From assembly GCA_903813345.2 (NCBI GenBank), contig CAIIXF020000008.1:38502867-38566866 (forward strand): DNA of 64,000 nt, in the 5' to 3' direction. The notes beneath the pieces are model-generated. The model saw only the letters and a list, made by a program, of their open reading frames with translations. It ran no database searches and was not told the origin of the DNA. The stretch is from Owenia fusiformis (lineage: Eukaryota; Annelida; Polychaeta; Sabellida; Oweniidae). The position numbers and the translations under genes are program-made. Below are positions 11,086-22,639 of the stretch, piece after piece (within the stretch, counting starts at the first letter, position 1; every line of letters begins with the position of its first letter).

Positions 11086-11408
11086 TACCTTCCCTTGTTT
11101 CTAATGCTTGCTCTCGTTTATTAGCACATTGAATTCCGTTTCTCTGATCACAAATTTGAGAGGAATTGAAATGTTTTTTTTTCTCAAAACTTGAATTTTT
11201 TGCGTGAATACGGGAATGCCCATGTCCCAACTCAGGACCCGGCTTACTTCCTGCGAAAGCTATTTGGATTTTGAAGTTTCAAAATCTAACATGACTCTCG
11301 AAGTGAGTAAGACCCGGCGATAACCCTCTCCAAATTTTAGATACTGTAGGCCTATATTCTGCCCTATCCCAGAATCCCCCCCGCCTCTCTCCCAACTTTT
11401 TCAGTTTC

Positions 11409-11572
11409 AAGGCTAATATCTGGCCCGTGGCCAAAACAATTCTAAATCATGCAGTATTTCACCATTCTGAGCGATTTTGACCCTTTTTGGGCCAAAGTAT
11501 TCAAAGTAAACCCCTCCCTGGAATTTCGGCAAAAAAACCTTGGCAATCCTGGCTACAGGCCTGAATTTCACG
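11409..11572. mobile_element. Copy of the CAGGCCCGTAGCCAGG inverted-repeat family
   Basis: It contains 'catgcagtatttcaccattc', 'ttttgggccaaa' and 'cctggctacaggcctg'. This is the 23378-23576 element in opposite orientation, with diverged ends. The short frames on both strands here come from this element. Confidence 0.6.
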
Positions 11573-11623
11573 AGGCTAAATCTGAACGCGCTGTGAGTTG
11601 GGAAGTTGCATCGCCACATGTAT

Positions 11624-14290
11624 TGTCACGACCCTCGTGTGGTAGCGTGGTTTGGGGGTCGCAAACAGAATACAGTCTAAGAATCAATAGTTTGATTTGA
11701 TGTTTTCATTAACTTAGTTTCGGGACAAGTTCAAGTAAAAGTTGAAATGTGTATCCCTATTTATGTGAACAACATCCGTGTTCACAGTATCATAACAAAA
11801 TGGGATCAAATTGGGATAAATTTTGCTATGAAAATTTAGGGATAAATTAGGGATAAATCCTGGGATAAATTTTCCGATGAAAATGTAGGGATAAATTAGG
11901 GATAAATTCTGGGATAAAAATAATTGGGATGAAGTGGGACAATTTCGGGATAACAATTTCGGGATAACAAAATCTGAATATAGACTAAGTAAGATTTGTC
12001 AGTTTTCAATGTAAGTTGTATGTCTCATAAAGGCGAATGGCAACAGACTCCAGATTCTGAATGTGCCCAGTGTTAAGTTGTATCAAATAAGTATAATGTT
12101 AGGGTGTGAGTATAACCAGGTGGAAGTCCTAGCCACAAGAGGGCTACGATGGACTTCAAGCTGTATATTAAGCTCGCTGGTCACAATAAAAGTGGGAAAG
12201 TTTGTAAGAATTAAAGTTGGGCTATTTCAAATCACTGAGTCTGTCAAACTCATCAGGGGATAATATTACTTGTACACCATTTAAACAAGCAAGTAAGAAA
12301 ACATTTGAAGTAAATGATGTTTGAGGTAACGACTTGGAACCAGGGTGAATGAAATTCTCACTAATATTCTCAATAAGACAAAGGTTAAATAAGAAAGTAA
12401 GATCCTGGATTGTACTTTAGCTCTGCACTATTGCATAGTTTCTGGGAAAATATATGTATGACTTATTGTGAGTGATTGTTATTCAAAGAAGCCCTTAGCA
12501 AATATGAGCTAAGATAAAGCTTGTTGCTTGAATGTTAGTATCACTTAAGTCACCTGGACTTTAGTCGGAATCTATTTTGAATCCAGAATCTACTTCAGAT
12601 AAAATGAAAGGGAAATTTTCTAACATATATATAAACAATCGAACACAACAAGTGATATTCTGTGGATTTTTATATAATGTATAAAAACGACTCTATTTCT
12701 ATTTACTAATCAACACAAACATTACACAATTCAGTACTGCCGAGATGGTATATCAAGTAAATAATCTCTCAAACCAAACATGCATAAAACAGCACAGCTA
12801 ATGGAAGTTCAGTTAAACAATTTGCAACAAAGCCTAAAATGTGTCTTTCCCAAAAATGTAACTCAACAGTGCAATTTTATATAATCCCTGGTGGGGTTGA
12901 AATCAGCTCTCTATACTACTCACATGAAAAGTGGAACATCATTTTGCCACTATCAGACTATGGTACAATTGGCAAACAAATGGGAAACAGTATTTTAAAA
13001 GTATTTCTAGTATCTATAATGAATTACAATGTGGTTAACATAGAATTAGACCAGACATGGAAAACTAGAAGGGGAGGGGGTGTCTTAAGTCCGAAATGGG
13101 CTTCGAATGACCATGACCCTTAAAAGTACTTCAATGATCAGTTGTTTGATAATGGTTCCATAAGCCCGGGATTTCACCTTTAAATTACCCAAAATTTAAC
13201 ATACAAATATACAAAGGAGTATTTCTAGTGTATCAATAAAGTTTACCCTGTGAACAAACTAAATACAGTCCCAAACTGGATGGGGGGGGGATGTCGTATA
13301 GAGATGTCTATGAACCCCTGGAATTTGCAGTTGACTCTGGTTTAGAGCAAGTTACATTAGGTTCATAAAGACCGTAACTTTTCGTACACCTTGTCAAATA
13401 TTCCTAAACGATTCCCTGTGGGGATGTTGTATGGAAGGTTTCATAAAGAACCCCGGGAACTTGCTTTCGACGCTGGTTAATAAGTTACATAGGTTCTTTA
13501 AGACAAAAACTCTGCGTGTAACTTTGCGTCAACCTTGTCAAATGTTCCTTAACAATCCCTGGGACAATTTAAACATGGGATGTTCACAAGGCAAATAAAT
13601 AAAATTAAGGAAAAAATCAAGTGTACAGATACTTCTTTTCAAAGACCAGAACTCTGCAAAAATACAATCAAATCAAGTCAATTACCTTTACCAACTCGTA
13701 CACCTAAGTTGGTTTATCTGCGGCAATATAAATATCCAATTTTAGTGACGATTTAATGTTTAAAATTCCACAAAATGTTTTCCATGTCTGGCCGGCTTGA
13801 ATTCGAATCATAAAAGCACAGAAAAAGACAATTCACTTAAAACGTACTTATTTACTTAAATCAAGCTTAATAAGCCTCACTTTGGATTTTGTAGACAAAC
13901 CCAGACAACTGCCCTTTCTAAAAAGTTTGTAACGTAGCATTAAACATGAAACTGGGCCGAAAACCTTCACATTAAACTCTTATTATGAACAAAATATATA
14001 TGTTGACATTAATCCTGTAAATAATATTACATGAAAAACACAGGAGAAGGTTATTAACCTAAATATGAATATAGAGTAAAATGATTAAACTTTAACCATA
14101 CTTTAAGAGTATAGCCAAAGTAGTTATACAGACTACCCTTTTACAGAATTTAAATTATTTTATAACTCTTGAAATATTGAGTAACTAAAAACACAATTGA
14201 TAAAGTGAAGAGCAAAAAGTTGAAAACAAAGTGACAATCCTTCAAGGCAATTCCATTACCATGCTCAAAGTAATCTGAAGGATCGTCACA
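11624..14290 (-). repeat. 3' LTR (2667 bp)
   Basis: Almost identical to 19173-21843. It contains a block of degenerate 'gggataaatt' repeats (about 11796-11960), which is also present in the other LTR. The length is unusually large for a Gypsy-type LTR. Short frames that appear at the same relative place in both LTRs are not taken as genes. Confidence 0.93.
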
Positions 14291-14308
14291 CTGCTCCCCC
14301 TTTAAAAA
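14291..14308 (-). other. Polypurine tract of the LTR element
   Basis: On the minus strand, 'tttaaagggggagcag' lies immediately before the TGTGACGATCC start of the 3' LTR. This is the expected place and composition for the plus-strand primer of reverse transcription. Confidence 0.8.
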
Positions 14309-15891
14309 CAGTTCGTCCTCGAACTATGGAATTTTAAAGATGCAAAATCATATATAAACACATTACCTAAAATAAGCATTTCACACATCATTTGCAATTT
14401 CTCACCTGAAATACATAACATAAAAAGGCTAGCATAATCTAATAAACAATCATGTTTAATTACAAAAATGTCTCTAGCAGCATCAGTGTCTTTCATCTTT
14501 CTCTTGTAGGTCATGGTTCTTGTGAAGGTTTCAAGTAAAATCCATACTGTCTGCACTAAGTTTATCAATCGTTCTTACCATCACATTCATTGATGATACA
14601 GTCATTGTCACTGGTTCCCCAATATAATAGGGGAATATGTTTAGTATTGGCATGGTCTCTAGTACACTATACAATTGAGATTGTCAGCCATTCTTTGTGT
14701 TCTTCCTCAAAATGCAGAGTCATCACAAAGCTGCAGAATCAATTCTTATAAGTATAGGGTACATGTCTCTGCTCATAAGCTTTAATTCTCAATGTCAATA
14801 TTAAGAGTGGCTCCCAATATCGTCGCTTCATTGGCTACACCAAATAAGTCACTTTAATCGAACAGCAATCATGATAGTGTTCATCTGTTCAGATTACTTT
14901 TATATAGCATAGTGTACAATGTTCATCAGGTTGAAGGTCATCACTTGGTTCATGCTGGGCTGGAATAAAAGTGTTACAATCCTGGAAATAAGACTGGTTA
15001 TTCACATAGTACAATAATAAATTTTGAATATCACACATGTGATATGAATTGGCTGAAAAGTAAAGGGTTGTCAAATATGATTGAATCAATCAAACGTATC
15101 TTCAAGATATATCCTTTCACAAACAGTTTCCAATTGGAAGGATTCAGATAATATCTCATAACATTTGTACTGAGAATGATTCAACTTCAGTCACCATTGC
15201 CCTTTTGGTACAAAGGCAGTTAGGGAGGCGAGGTAGGATTCAAACTTTATGGGCACATCCATTGCAGTGGATGGGGTCACAAGCTGGGACAGTTGCTTGA
15301 AAGTGGAACTGGGGGTATGAGGGGAACCTACAGTCAGTAGTAGGGAAACACTTCGATGAAGCAAATGGACAGAGCTCTTGTCCATCGTGGCACTCACCCC
15401 CCAGGGGGTCACAAGTTCGTCCACCTCATTTAAACAGAAGCAGGGACAAAACTATTAAATTGCAATGTCCTTTGGATTTCAATAGACTTGTTCCCCAAAG
15501 CGTAAACAGGCTTCATGCCTGTAAACATTGGTTGATCAGGCCAATGTTCACAATGAACCCCATTGCTTGAGTAAAGCAGGTCACTGGTAATCCAGAACAT
15601 ATCAACAATTAAATAATGCTCTGCTGTGGTCATGTCATCACTACCACTGAGCATTGTAGTTTAAGCTTATCAGGAATCAAAGCTTCAACAGCTCAGGACA
15701 TCTGGTGGACATAAGATGAGAATCATCAGGAATGGGACAGGAATACTTCAGTAAAGAAAAATGAATTAGTTTTTTTCTTACATTTACATCAAGCACATAT
15801 GGTTTCACCAGCCACTCTTTGGAAGAATATGATGTACCTGTGGTGGCTTGGACTTACTATACAGATACATTCATGCAAGTTAGCTTAAAAG
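14309..15891. other. Non-coding interior of the LTR element
   Basis: About 1.6 kb between the gag-region ORF and the polypurine tract. Only short unrelated frames are present (for example 15191-15424 and 15430-15654 minus), and none resembles pol or env. It may be spacer, as in other large non-autonomous LTR elements. Confidence 0.5.
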
Positions 15892-17718
15892 CTAACTTAG
15901 CCTACCCTTAAGGGAGGGGCAGGCATTTACACAGTGAGTGTCCTGGCCACAATAGAAGCATACTGTGGCTCCAGGAACTTTGAAGTTTGGATGTCTTTTG
16001 GTACAATCAAATACTGAATGACTTCCAGAGTCACATATTTTACAGTATTTTCTTTTCAGTTTGGAATCAGGTTTCTCCTTTGTTATAGTTTGAGTCAGAT
16101 TTCTGGCTAAAGCCTCTATCTTTTGCTCAACTATTTCCATCACATCATTCTCAGAAAGAGATAATGAGGTAGATGAGTTAACCTGAACGGGAGTTGGAGT
16201 AGCACATATACCAGGGTCTTGGAAACTTTCAAGTCTCTTCTTTCTTCCCTTGAAGAAAGCCTCATATTGTAAAGCCATGGTAAGAGCTTCATTGAGGGTT
16301 TTAGGGTTAGAAAAGGAAAGCTTGGATTCCAGTTCTTCATTATTCAAAGCATCAATGAAGGCCTGTGTAGCTAGGTCATCAATTGTCTTCTTTGACATGC
16401 TTGACATCCCAAAAGCTTGTCTTGACAATTTTCTTATATCATGGGCTAACTTTTCAAGAGGCTCATTGGTGCCCCTGAACTTATGTTTAAGCTCGGCACG
16501 GGCATGGTTACTTTGTTCAGGGGGTTCATAGTTAATTTTCAGGACATTTATTATACTAGCTAAGGTTGGCAGGTCTTCATCATCCAAATCATCTAAAACA
16601 TTGACAGCCTCTCCTTCAAGACTCCTCACCATAAAGATGGCAGATTCTTCATCTGTCCAACCATTTATGTTAGAGACAAGTCTAAATTGGATAAGAAAAG
16701 CTGAGAGACTGCACTTTCCATTGAAAAGTGGTGCTTTCATTTCCTTTCTAGAAAACGAATTACCTCTTCTTTGCTTTTCAACTCCAGTATAGGATTCCTG
16801 ATCAGATGTATTAGGACTGGATATAAACAGATCATTGGGTTTTTCAATCTGTTTGTAGAGACCAGGGAAACTTGGATTCACTTTTGATCTACTCATAACT
16901 GTAGATCTAAGGGGAGGTAAACTATTTTCCATAGCAGATTCATATTCATCAGAATTGTTCATGCAGCAAGCTGGCCTTTGTCTAGTTTTTGCATAGTAAG
17001 ATGGGCATTTCATACTATTTTCTACATAATCTGGGTCAGAAAAGTCAACAGCTGTTTCATATTCTGGAGAGGGGAATAGTGATTCAGCTTCAGAGGATCT
17101 AGCATAATCCTTATTTACCCTCTGTTTGAAGGGGAATTCTTGACAAGGGGTGCCCACACTACTAACATCCTGGGCTGACATCTCGTGGGAGGGCAAGGCA
17201 CTTCTGTTATAGCCAGGTATTTGAGCATCAAGCCATGAACGTGTCTCCAAATGTGAATCATAGGTCTGATCCACACTTTTGGGTAGACAATATGGCTGTC
17301 TGCAATTGGCAGAAAACTCAGTGCTTTGAGATGATTTGTCTGATAAACTGAACATATCAGATTTATCAACAACTTGGATTTTGCAAGGAGGGGATTTACT
17401 AGATTCACATAAAACTCTATCATTAGGCCTCTTTAAATCTTGTCTACAAAGGGTACTTTCGGGTTGATGCACATATTCATAACTTTTAGACTTAATATTC
17501 GAGCAAGGAACAGTCTGGTCAGTTAAAAATTCAGCATGTTTCAACTTGTTAGGTTCATTTAATTGAGTAATCTCTTTTGCAACTAATGGGGCATTTGAAG
17601 CCTGGAAATCCATTTTGAGATCAAATGGCTGATCAGCTGATGTAGTCTTTTTAGGCAAACTTTTATTGTATTTAGGGTCATAATACATTGAGGGTAGTAT
17701 TCTATCAGGTGGGATCAT
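15892..17718 (-). CDS. Gag-like ORF of the LTR element (608 aa)
   Basis: The frame encodes a long polar N-terminal part (about residues 1-320). A helical Gypsy/Ty3-type capsid-like region follows (about 330-490, including 'LFNGKCSLSAFLIQF' and 'KTLNEALTMALQYEAFF'). It ends with two zinc knuckles of the form C-x2-C-x4-H-x4-C near the C-terminus ('CKICDSGSHSVFDC' and 'CFYCGQDTHCVNAC'). Knuckles of this kind bind the element's RNA during particle assembly. Family assignment rests on capsid pattern plus knuckles; Gypsy rather than BEL/Pao is my preference. Confidence 0.8.
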   Translation of the reverse strand: MIPPDRILPSMYYDPKYNKSLPKKTTSADQPFDLKMDFQASNAPLVAKEITQLNEPNKLKHAEFLTDQTVPCSNIKSKSYEYVHQPESTLCRQDLKRPNDRVLCESSKSPPCKIQVVDKSDMFSLSDKSSQSTEFSANCRQPYCLPKSVDQTYDSHLETRSWLDAQIPGYNRSALPSHEMSAQDVSSVGTPCQEFPFKQRVNKDYARSSEAESLFPSPEYETAVDFSDPDYVENSMKCPSYYAKTRQRPACCMNNSDEYESAMENSLPPLRSTVMSRSKVNPSFPGLYKQIEKPNDLFISSPNTSDQESYTGVEKQRRGNSFSRKEMKAPLFNGKCSLSAFLIQFRLVSNINGWTDEESAIFMVRSLEGEAVNVLDDLDDEDLPTLASIINVLKINYEPPEQSNHARAELKHKFRGTNEPLEKLAHDIRKLSRQAFGMSSMSKKTIDDLATQAFIDALNNEELESKLSFSNPKTLNEALTMALQYEAFFKGRKKRLESFQDPGICATPTPVQVNSSTSLSLSENDVMEIVEQKIEALARNLTQTITKEKPDSKLKRKYCKICDSGSHSVFDCTKRHPNFKVPGATVCFYCGQDTHCVNACPSLKGRLS

Positions 17719-17748
17719 TAAAGGGCTTTGTAAAGTCTGTTCTGACAG

Positions 17749-19050
17749 TTAAGCGCCGTATGCTCCCTGAAGCACGTCACCTTCATGATGTGTCAGTGGC
17801 ACTGGAGCAAGGGGTGGAACCTGGTAGTTGACTTGCACATCCTTTACTACTCCCATTTTGCTAGAATGACCTAACAAATCATAGTTTGGCTTTGTATAGT
17901 TATCTTTTCTCTCTTGTTTGACATTAATTGGGGACTTCAGTGTCAAATTACGGGAATGAGAGAAATCTGGGGTCTTTGGTCTAAATCTGGGAATGTCAGT
18001 TATCTTAATTGGGGGAAGTAAGGGTCTAAATGGAGAGGAATGAAGTTTGTTTGGCCAGCTCTGTGGCTCATTTTTCCGATTCGCAGTTGGTAATAGAGGA
18101 AAAGTATGCATTGAATGTTTGCTGGGGTTTGAATCAGAAAAACTGCCATGACTTGCAGATCTTCCATGAGTAGAAACCTTTGTGGATGTCTTTAAACCCT
18201 GTCCAGACTTTCTACCAGCTGTATGAGTAGATGCACTGGACGGCTTACCAGAGTAAGCATGAGGGTGTGTTTGGACATCTAAGGGTTTTCTAAATTGGAA
18301 TGTTCCCCTTGTTGACAGTTTATCCAATGGCTTTTGCAATTCAGAGGACTGAGCAATTTGAGAATCACGTTTCCTTTCATACTTAGGGTGTAAAACTCTT
18401 TGATCTTTAGTCCCAAAATCCGTTTTCAGATAGGGGGCTAAACTGAGGGGTGAAAAAGCTTGTTTAGCAGTAGCTCTTGTTCCATAGGCTGGAAGAGGCT
18501 TTAAAGGAGGTGTTTTAGATGGCATTCCCCCATAAGCACCCATCAAGGTTTCCTTTTCAAGGGACCCAGGTGCACCAGCTATGGGGGGTTCATATGACCC
18601 ACCTCTACTACTCATACTTTTTTCACCATTTTTTGAAGATACCAAATTCAAGTCACTTTTTGGGTCTTTAGTATCCTGCTTAACCATTTTAAGCAGGGGA
18701 TTAAACAACCTACCCTTGGGAAGTGGTCTAGGCCTATCTAACGGTAATTTAGGAATGCGTGGCAATTTGACAGGCGGAGAAACCTTAAAAGATGGTGTCT
18801 TTATTGGGGGTGGTGTAGTTGCTGATGATTTAAGTGGAAGTGTATCGTCTTGAGCAAATTTCAACTCTTGTTCATTAAGGTGTTGATGGCCCAATACAAC
18901 TTCAAAATCATCAAACCACCCGGGGATAATAGTGTCAAAAGCTTCCGCCTGCAATTTCTGGCTAGACAAGGGTCTTTCAGTGGATTCGGACATGTGTAAT
19001 GGGGTGCGCTTAGCGAGATTAAAAATGTCCGACTTTTCCGACATTGTCAA
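17749..19050 (-). CDS. Gag-region ORF upstream of the capsid ORF (433 aa)
   Basis: The product is rich in Pro, Ser, Lys and Thr, of low complexity, with repeated 'KTP', 'PPIK' and 'AYG' motifs. It shows no domain I recognise. It is the first ORF after the primer-binding site, so it probably supplies the N-terminal, matrix-like gag region. No host-gene similarity is evident. Confidence 0.6.
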   Translation of the reverse strand: MTMSEKSDIFNLAKRTPLHMSESTERPLSSQKLQAEAFDTIIPGWFDDFEVVLGHQHLNEQELKFAQDDTLPLKSSATTPPPIKTPSFKVSPPVKLPRIPKLPLDRPRPLPKGRLFNPLLKMVKQDTKDPKSDLNLVSSKNGEKSMSSRGGSYEPPIAGAPGSLEKETLMGAYGGMPSKTPPLKPLPAYGTRATAKQAFSPLSLAPYLKTDFGTKDQRVLHPKYERKRDSQIAQSSELQKPLDKLSTRGTFQFRKPLDVQTHPHAYSGKPSSASTHTAGRKSGQGLKTSTKVSTHGRSASHGSFSDSNPSKHSMHTFPLLPTANRKNEPQSWPNKLHSSPFRPLLPPIKITDIPRFRPKTPDFSHSRNLTLKSPINVKQERKDNYTKPNYDLLGHSSKMGVVKDVQVNYQVPPLAPVPLTHHEGDVLQGAYGA

Positions 19051-19152
19051 TTACAGTTAATGATCCCGCTTTGAATATTAATGAGCGCAAATTAGCATAA
19101 ACATAAGTAATGGCGTTAAACTGGGCTTGGGTCAATACGTCAAGTATTACAT
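19051..19152 (-). other. Untranslated leader of the LTR element
   Basis: A short stretch between the primer-binding site and the first ORF. No other feature is seen. Confidence 0.5.
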
Positions 19153-19170
19153 CCCACCGCTGCCACCATT
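19153..19170 (-). other. Primer-binding site, tRNA-Leu
   Basis: On the minus strand, TGGTGGCAGCGGTGGGAT lies two bases inside the 5' LTR. It is the exact complement of the 3' end of animal tRNA-Leu (…TCCCACCGCTGCCA plus CCA). Its place and sequence fix the orientation of the element. Confidence 0.88.
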
Positions 19171-19172
19171 TC

Positions 19173-21843
19173 TGTCACGACCCTCGTGTGGTAGCGTGGT
19201 TTGGGGGTCGCAAACAGAATACAGTCTAAGAATCAATAGTTTGATTTGATGTTTTCATTAACTTAGTTTCGGGACAAGTTCAAGTAAAAGTTGAAATGTG
19301 TATCCCTATTTATGTGAACAACATCCGTGTTCACAGTATCATAACAAAATGGGATCAAATTGGGATAAATTTTGCGATGAAAATTTAGGGATAAATTAGG
19401 GATAAATCCTGGGATAAATTTTCCGATGAAAATGTAGGGATAAATTAGGGATAAATTCTGGGATAAAAATAATTGGGATGAAGTGGGACAATTTCGGGAT
19501 AACAATTTCGGGATAACAAAATCTGAATATAGACTAAGTAAGATTTGTCAGTTTTCAATGTAAGTTGTATGTCTCATAAAGGCGAATGGCAACAGACTCC
19601 AGATTCTGAATGTGCCCAGTGTTAAGTTGTATCAAATAAGTATAATGTTAGGGTGTGAGTATAACCAGGTGGAAGTCCTAGCCACAAGAGGGCTACGATG
19701 GACTTCAAGCTGTATATTAAGCTCGCTGGTCACAATAAAAGTGGGAAAGTTTGTAAGAATTAAAGTTGGGCTATTTCAAATCACTGAGTCTGTCAAACTC
19801 ATCAGGGGATAATATTACTTGTACACCATTTAAACAAGCAAGTAAGAAAACATTGGAAGTAAATGATGTTTGAGGTAACGACTTGGAACCAGGGTGAATG
19901 AAATTCTCACTAATATTCTCAATAAGACAAAGGTTAAATAAGAAAGTAAGATCCTGGATTGTACTTTAGCTCTGCACTATTGCATAGTTTCTGGGAAAAT
20001 ATATGTATGACTTATTGTGAGTGATTGTTATTCAAAGAAGCCCTTAGCAAATATGAGCTAAGATAAAGCTTGTTGCTTGAATGTTAGTATCACTTAAGTC
20101 ACCTGGAATTTAGTCGGAATCTATTTTGAATCCAGAATCTACTTCAGATAAAATGAAAGGGAAATTTTCTAACATATATATAAACAATCGAACACAACAA
20201 GTGATATTCTGTGGATTTTTATATAATGTATAAAAACGACTCTATTTCTATTTACTAATCTACACAAACATTACACAATTCAGTACTGCCGAGATGGTAT
20301 ATCAAGTAAATAATCTCTCAAACCAAACATGCATAAAACAGCACAGCTAATGGAAGTTCAGTTAAACAATTTGCAACAAAGCCTAAAATGTGTCTTTCTC
20401 AAAAATGTAACTCAACAGTGCAATTTTATATAATCCCTGGTGGGGTTGAAATCAGCTCTCTATACTACTCACATGAAAAGTGGAACATCATTTTGCCACT
20501 ATCAGACTATGGTACAATTGGCAAACAAATGGGAAACAGTATTTTAAAAGTATTTCTAGTATCTATAATGAATTACAATGTGGTTAACATAGAATTAGAC
20601 CAGACATGGAAAACTAGAAGGGGAGGGGGTGTCTTAAGTCCGAAATGGGCTTCGAATGACCATGACCCTTAAAAGTACTTCAATGATCAGTTGTTTGATA
20701 ATGGTTCCATAAGCCCGGGATTTCACCTTTAAATTACCCAAAATTTAACATACAAATATACAAAGGAGTATTTCTAGTGTATCAATAAAATTTACCCTGT
20801 GAACAAACTAAATACAGTCCCAAACTGGATGGGGGGGGGGGAATGTCGTATAGAGATGTCTATGAACCCCTGGAATTTGCAGTTGACTCTGGTTTAGAGC
20901 AAGTTACATTAGGTTCGTAAAGACCGTAACTTTTCGTACACCTTGTCAAATATTCCTAAACGATTCCCTGTGGGGATGTTGTATGGAAGGTTTCATAAAG
21001 AACCCCGGGAACTTGCTTTCGACGCTGGTTAATAAGTTACATAGGTTCTTTAAGACAAAAACTCTGCGTGTAACTTTGCGTTAACCTTGTCAAATGTTCC
21101 TTAACAATCCCTGGGACAATTTAAACATGGGATGTTCACAAGGCAAATAAATAAAATTAAGGAAAAAATCAAGTGTACAGATACTTCTTTTCAAAGACCA
21201 GAACTCTGCAAAAATACAATCAAATCAAGTCAATTACCTTTACCAACTCGTACACCTAAGTTGGTTTATCTGCGGCAATATAAATATCCAATTTTAGTGA
21301 CGATTTAATGTTTAAAATTCCACAAAATGTTTTCCATGTCTGGCCGGCTTGAATTCGAATCATAAAAGCACAGAAAAAGACAATTCACTTAAAACGTACT
21401 TATTTACTTAAATCAAGCTTAATAAGCCTCACTTTGGATTTTGTAGACAAACCCAGACAACTGCCCTTTCTAAAAAGTTTGTAACGTAGCATTAAACATG
21501 AAACTGGGCCGAAAACCTTCACATTACTACTCTTATTATGAACAAAATATATATGTTGACATTAATCCTGTAAATAATATTACATGAAAAACACAGGAGA
21601 AGGTTATTAACCTAAATATGAATATAGAGTAAAATGATTAAACTTTAACCATACTTTAAGAGTATAGCCAAAGTAGTTTTACAGACTACCCTTTTACAGA
21701 ATTTAAATTATTTTATAACTCTTGAAATATTGAGTAACTAAAAACACAATTGATAAAGTGAAGAGCAAAAAGTTGAAAACAAAGTGACAATCCTTCAAGG
21801 CAATTCCATTACCATGCTCAAAGTAATCTGAAGGATCGTCACA
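19173..21843 (-). repeat. 5' LTR (2671 bp)
   Basis: Partner of 11624-14290. It begins on the minus strand at 21843 with TGTGACGATCC and ends at 19173 with ...TCGTGACA. The few differences from the other LTR include a G-run length change near 20830. Confidence 0.93.
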
Positions 21844-21847
21844 GTAT

Positions 21848-22336
21848 GATTAAATAAGAACATCCTGTTTATTTAAAATTCCCGCTTAATATTAACCAAT
21901 CAGATACGTTGTAACAGAAGGCTCCATAGATGAATATTATCAGCCAATCAAAACGAGGTTTATAAACGGTTAGGTTTTAATGCCAAATATTGTGTTTACG
22001 AAAATATCAAAATATTGTAATTAAAAACTGAAATGCATACATAATCCCTGCAGGGAAATCCGAGCAACTTGCTATTAAGACACATAAAGGTAAGAGTCTT
22101 GCAAAATATAGCCAAGAATGTATCTGATTGATAAATGTATGATCTGAGAAGTTTCCAAAGTATTTTGTCAAAATTTTTACGTTTTTTTTCTGCAAGAATC
22201 TCGTGATTTCATGATTTTCATGTAATGATGACTTTACTGAGGAATTTCATCCCATTTTATTGTTTTATTTCGTCAGTAGAACCCCAAAAATAAGAAATCA
22301 GGAGACCATTGTGCAATAATATATGGAAAAGAATAT
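21848..22336. other. Non-coding flank of the LTR element
   Basis: AT-rich sequence with 'aaccaatcagatacg' and 'cagccaatcaaaacg' CCAAT-type phrases at 21894-21955. No exon is supported. Confidence 0.4.
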
Positions 22337-22399
22337 TCATATTGTACATGAATGAATTGGGCGTAGGGCTATATTTTGAGATGGTACACACACTCGGGG

Positions 22400-22625
22400 A
22401 TGCCTGATTGCGTGGCCGAAGGCCGCGCATGGGGGGGGGGTGGTCCTTGAAAAAAAATTTCCCGGGGGAGCATATGTATGCTCCCCCGGGAAATCTTTTT
22501 TTAAGGATGTTATTTGATGGAATCTAAGCGTTTTTAGCTCACATGATGAGCTTTTGCAATCACTCACTTGTCTGTCTGTGCGTCCGTCCGTCCGTGCGTC
22601 CGTCCGTGCGTCCATCCGTCAACAA
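22400..22625. repeat. Palindrome plus GTCC-rich dispersed repeat
   Basis: 22457-22494 is a perfect inverted repeat (18-bp arms, 2-nt loop) built on 'atttcccgggggagcata'. It is followed by 'tttttagctcacatgatgag', 'caatcactcacttgtctgtc' and a (gtccgtcc)n run to 22620. The same 'tttagctca...atcacccactt' head appears at 41758-41820, and another GTCC run at 49790-49840. Repeats of this kind are common in marine invertebrates. No gene; the minus-strand frame over the run is a by-product. Confidence 0.7.
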
Positions 22626-22639
22626 TAGTGGCATGTTTT

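Larger units (their letters stand above)
11620..21847 (-). mobile_element. Young Gypsy-like LTR element, gag-region ORFs only
   Basis: The element lies on the minus strand between LTRs at 19173-21843 (5') and 11624-14290 (3'). The 4-bp duplication GTAT (11620-11623 and 21844-21847) flanks it. The LTRs start TGTGACGA and end TCGTGACA. The primer-binding site, polypurine tract and two gag-region ORFs are listed separately. In the 4.9-kb interior I find no protease, reverse transcriptase, RNase H or integrase. It looks structurally whole at its ends but non-autonomous, depending on enzymes from a relative. The two LTRs differ at roughly a dozen places over 2.67 kb (about 0.5%), so insertion is recent. 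It sits between STYX and TMEM63, not inside an exon. Confidence 0.9.

Noticed and set aside
12063-13123. Small genes repeated at 19612-20672
   Set aside because: Identical frames in both LTRs at the same offset. They are LTR sequence with no domain similarity.
14291-15891. Pol region of the LTR element
   Set aside because: No reverse transcriptase, RNase H, integrase or protease pattern in any frame; only short unrelated frames.
22337-22615. 92-aa minus-strand ORF with RTDGRTD repeats
   Set aside because: Translation of a (gtcc)n run and a palindrome.
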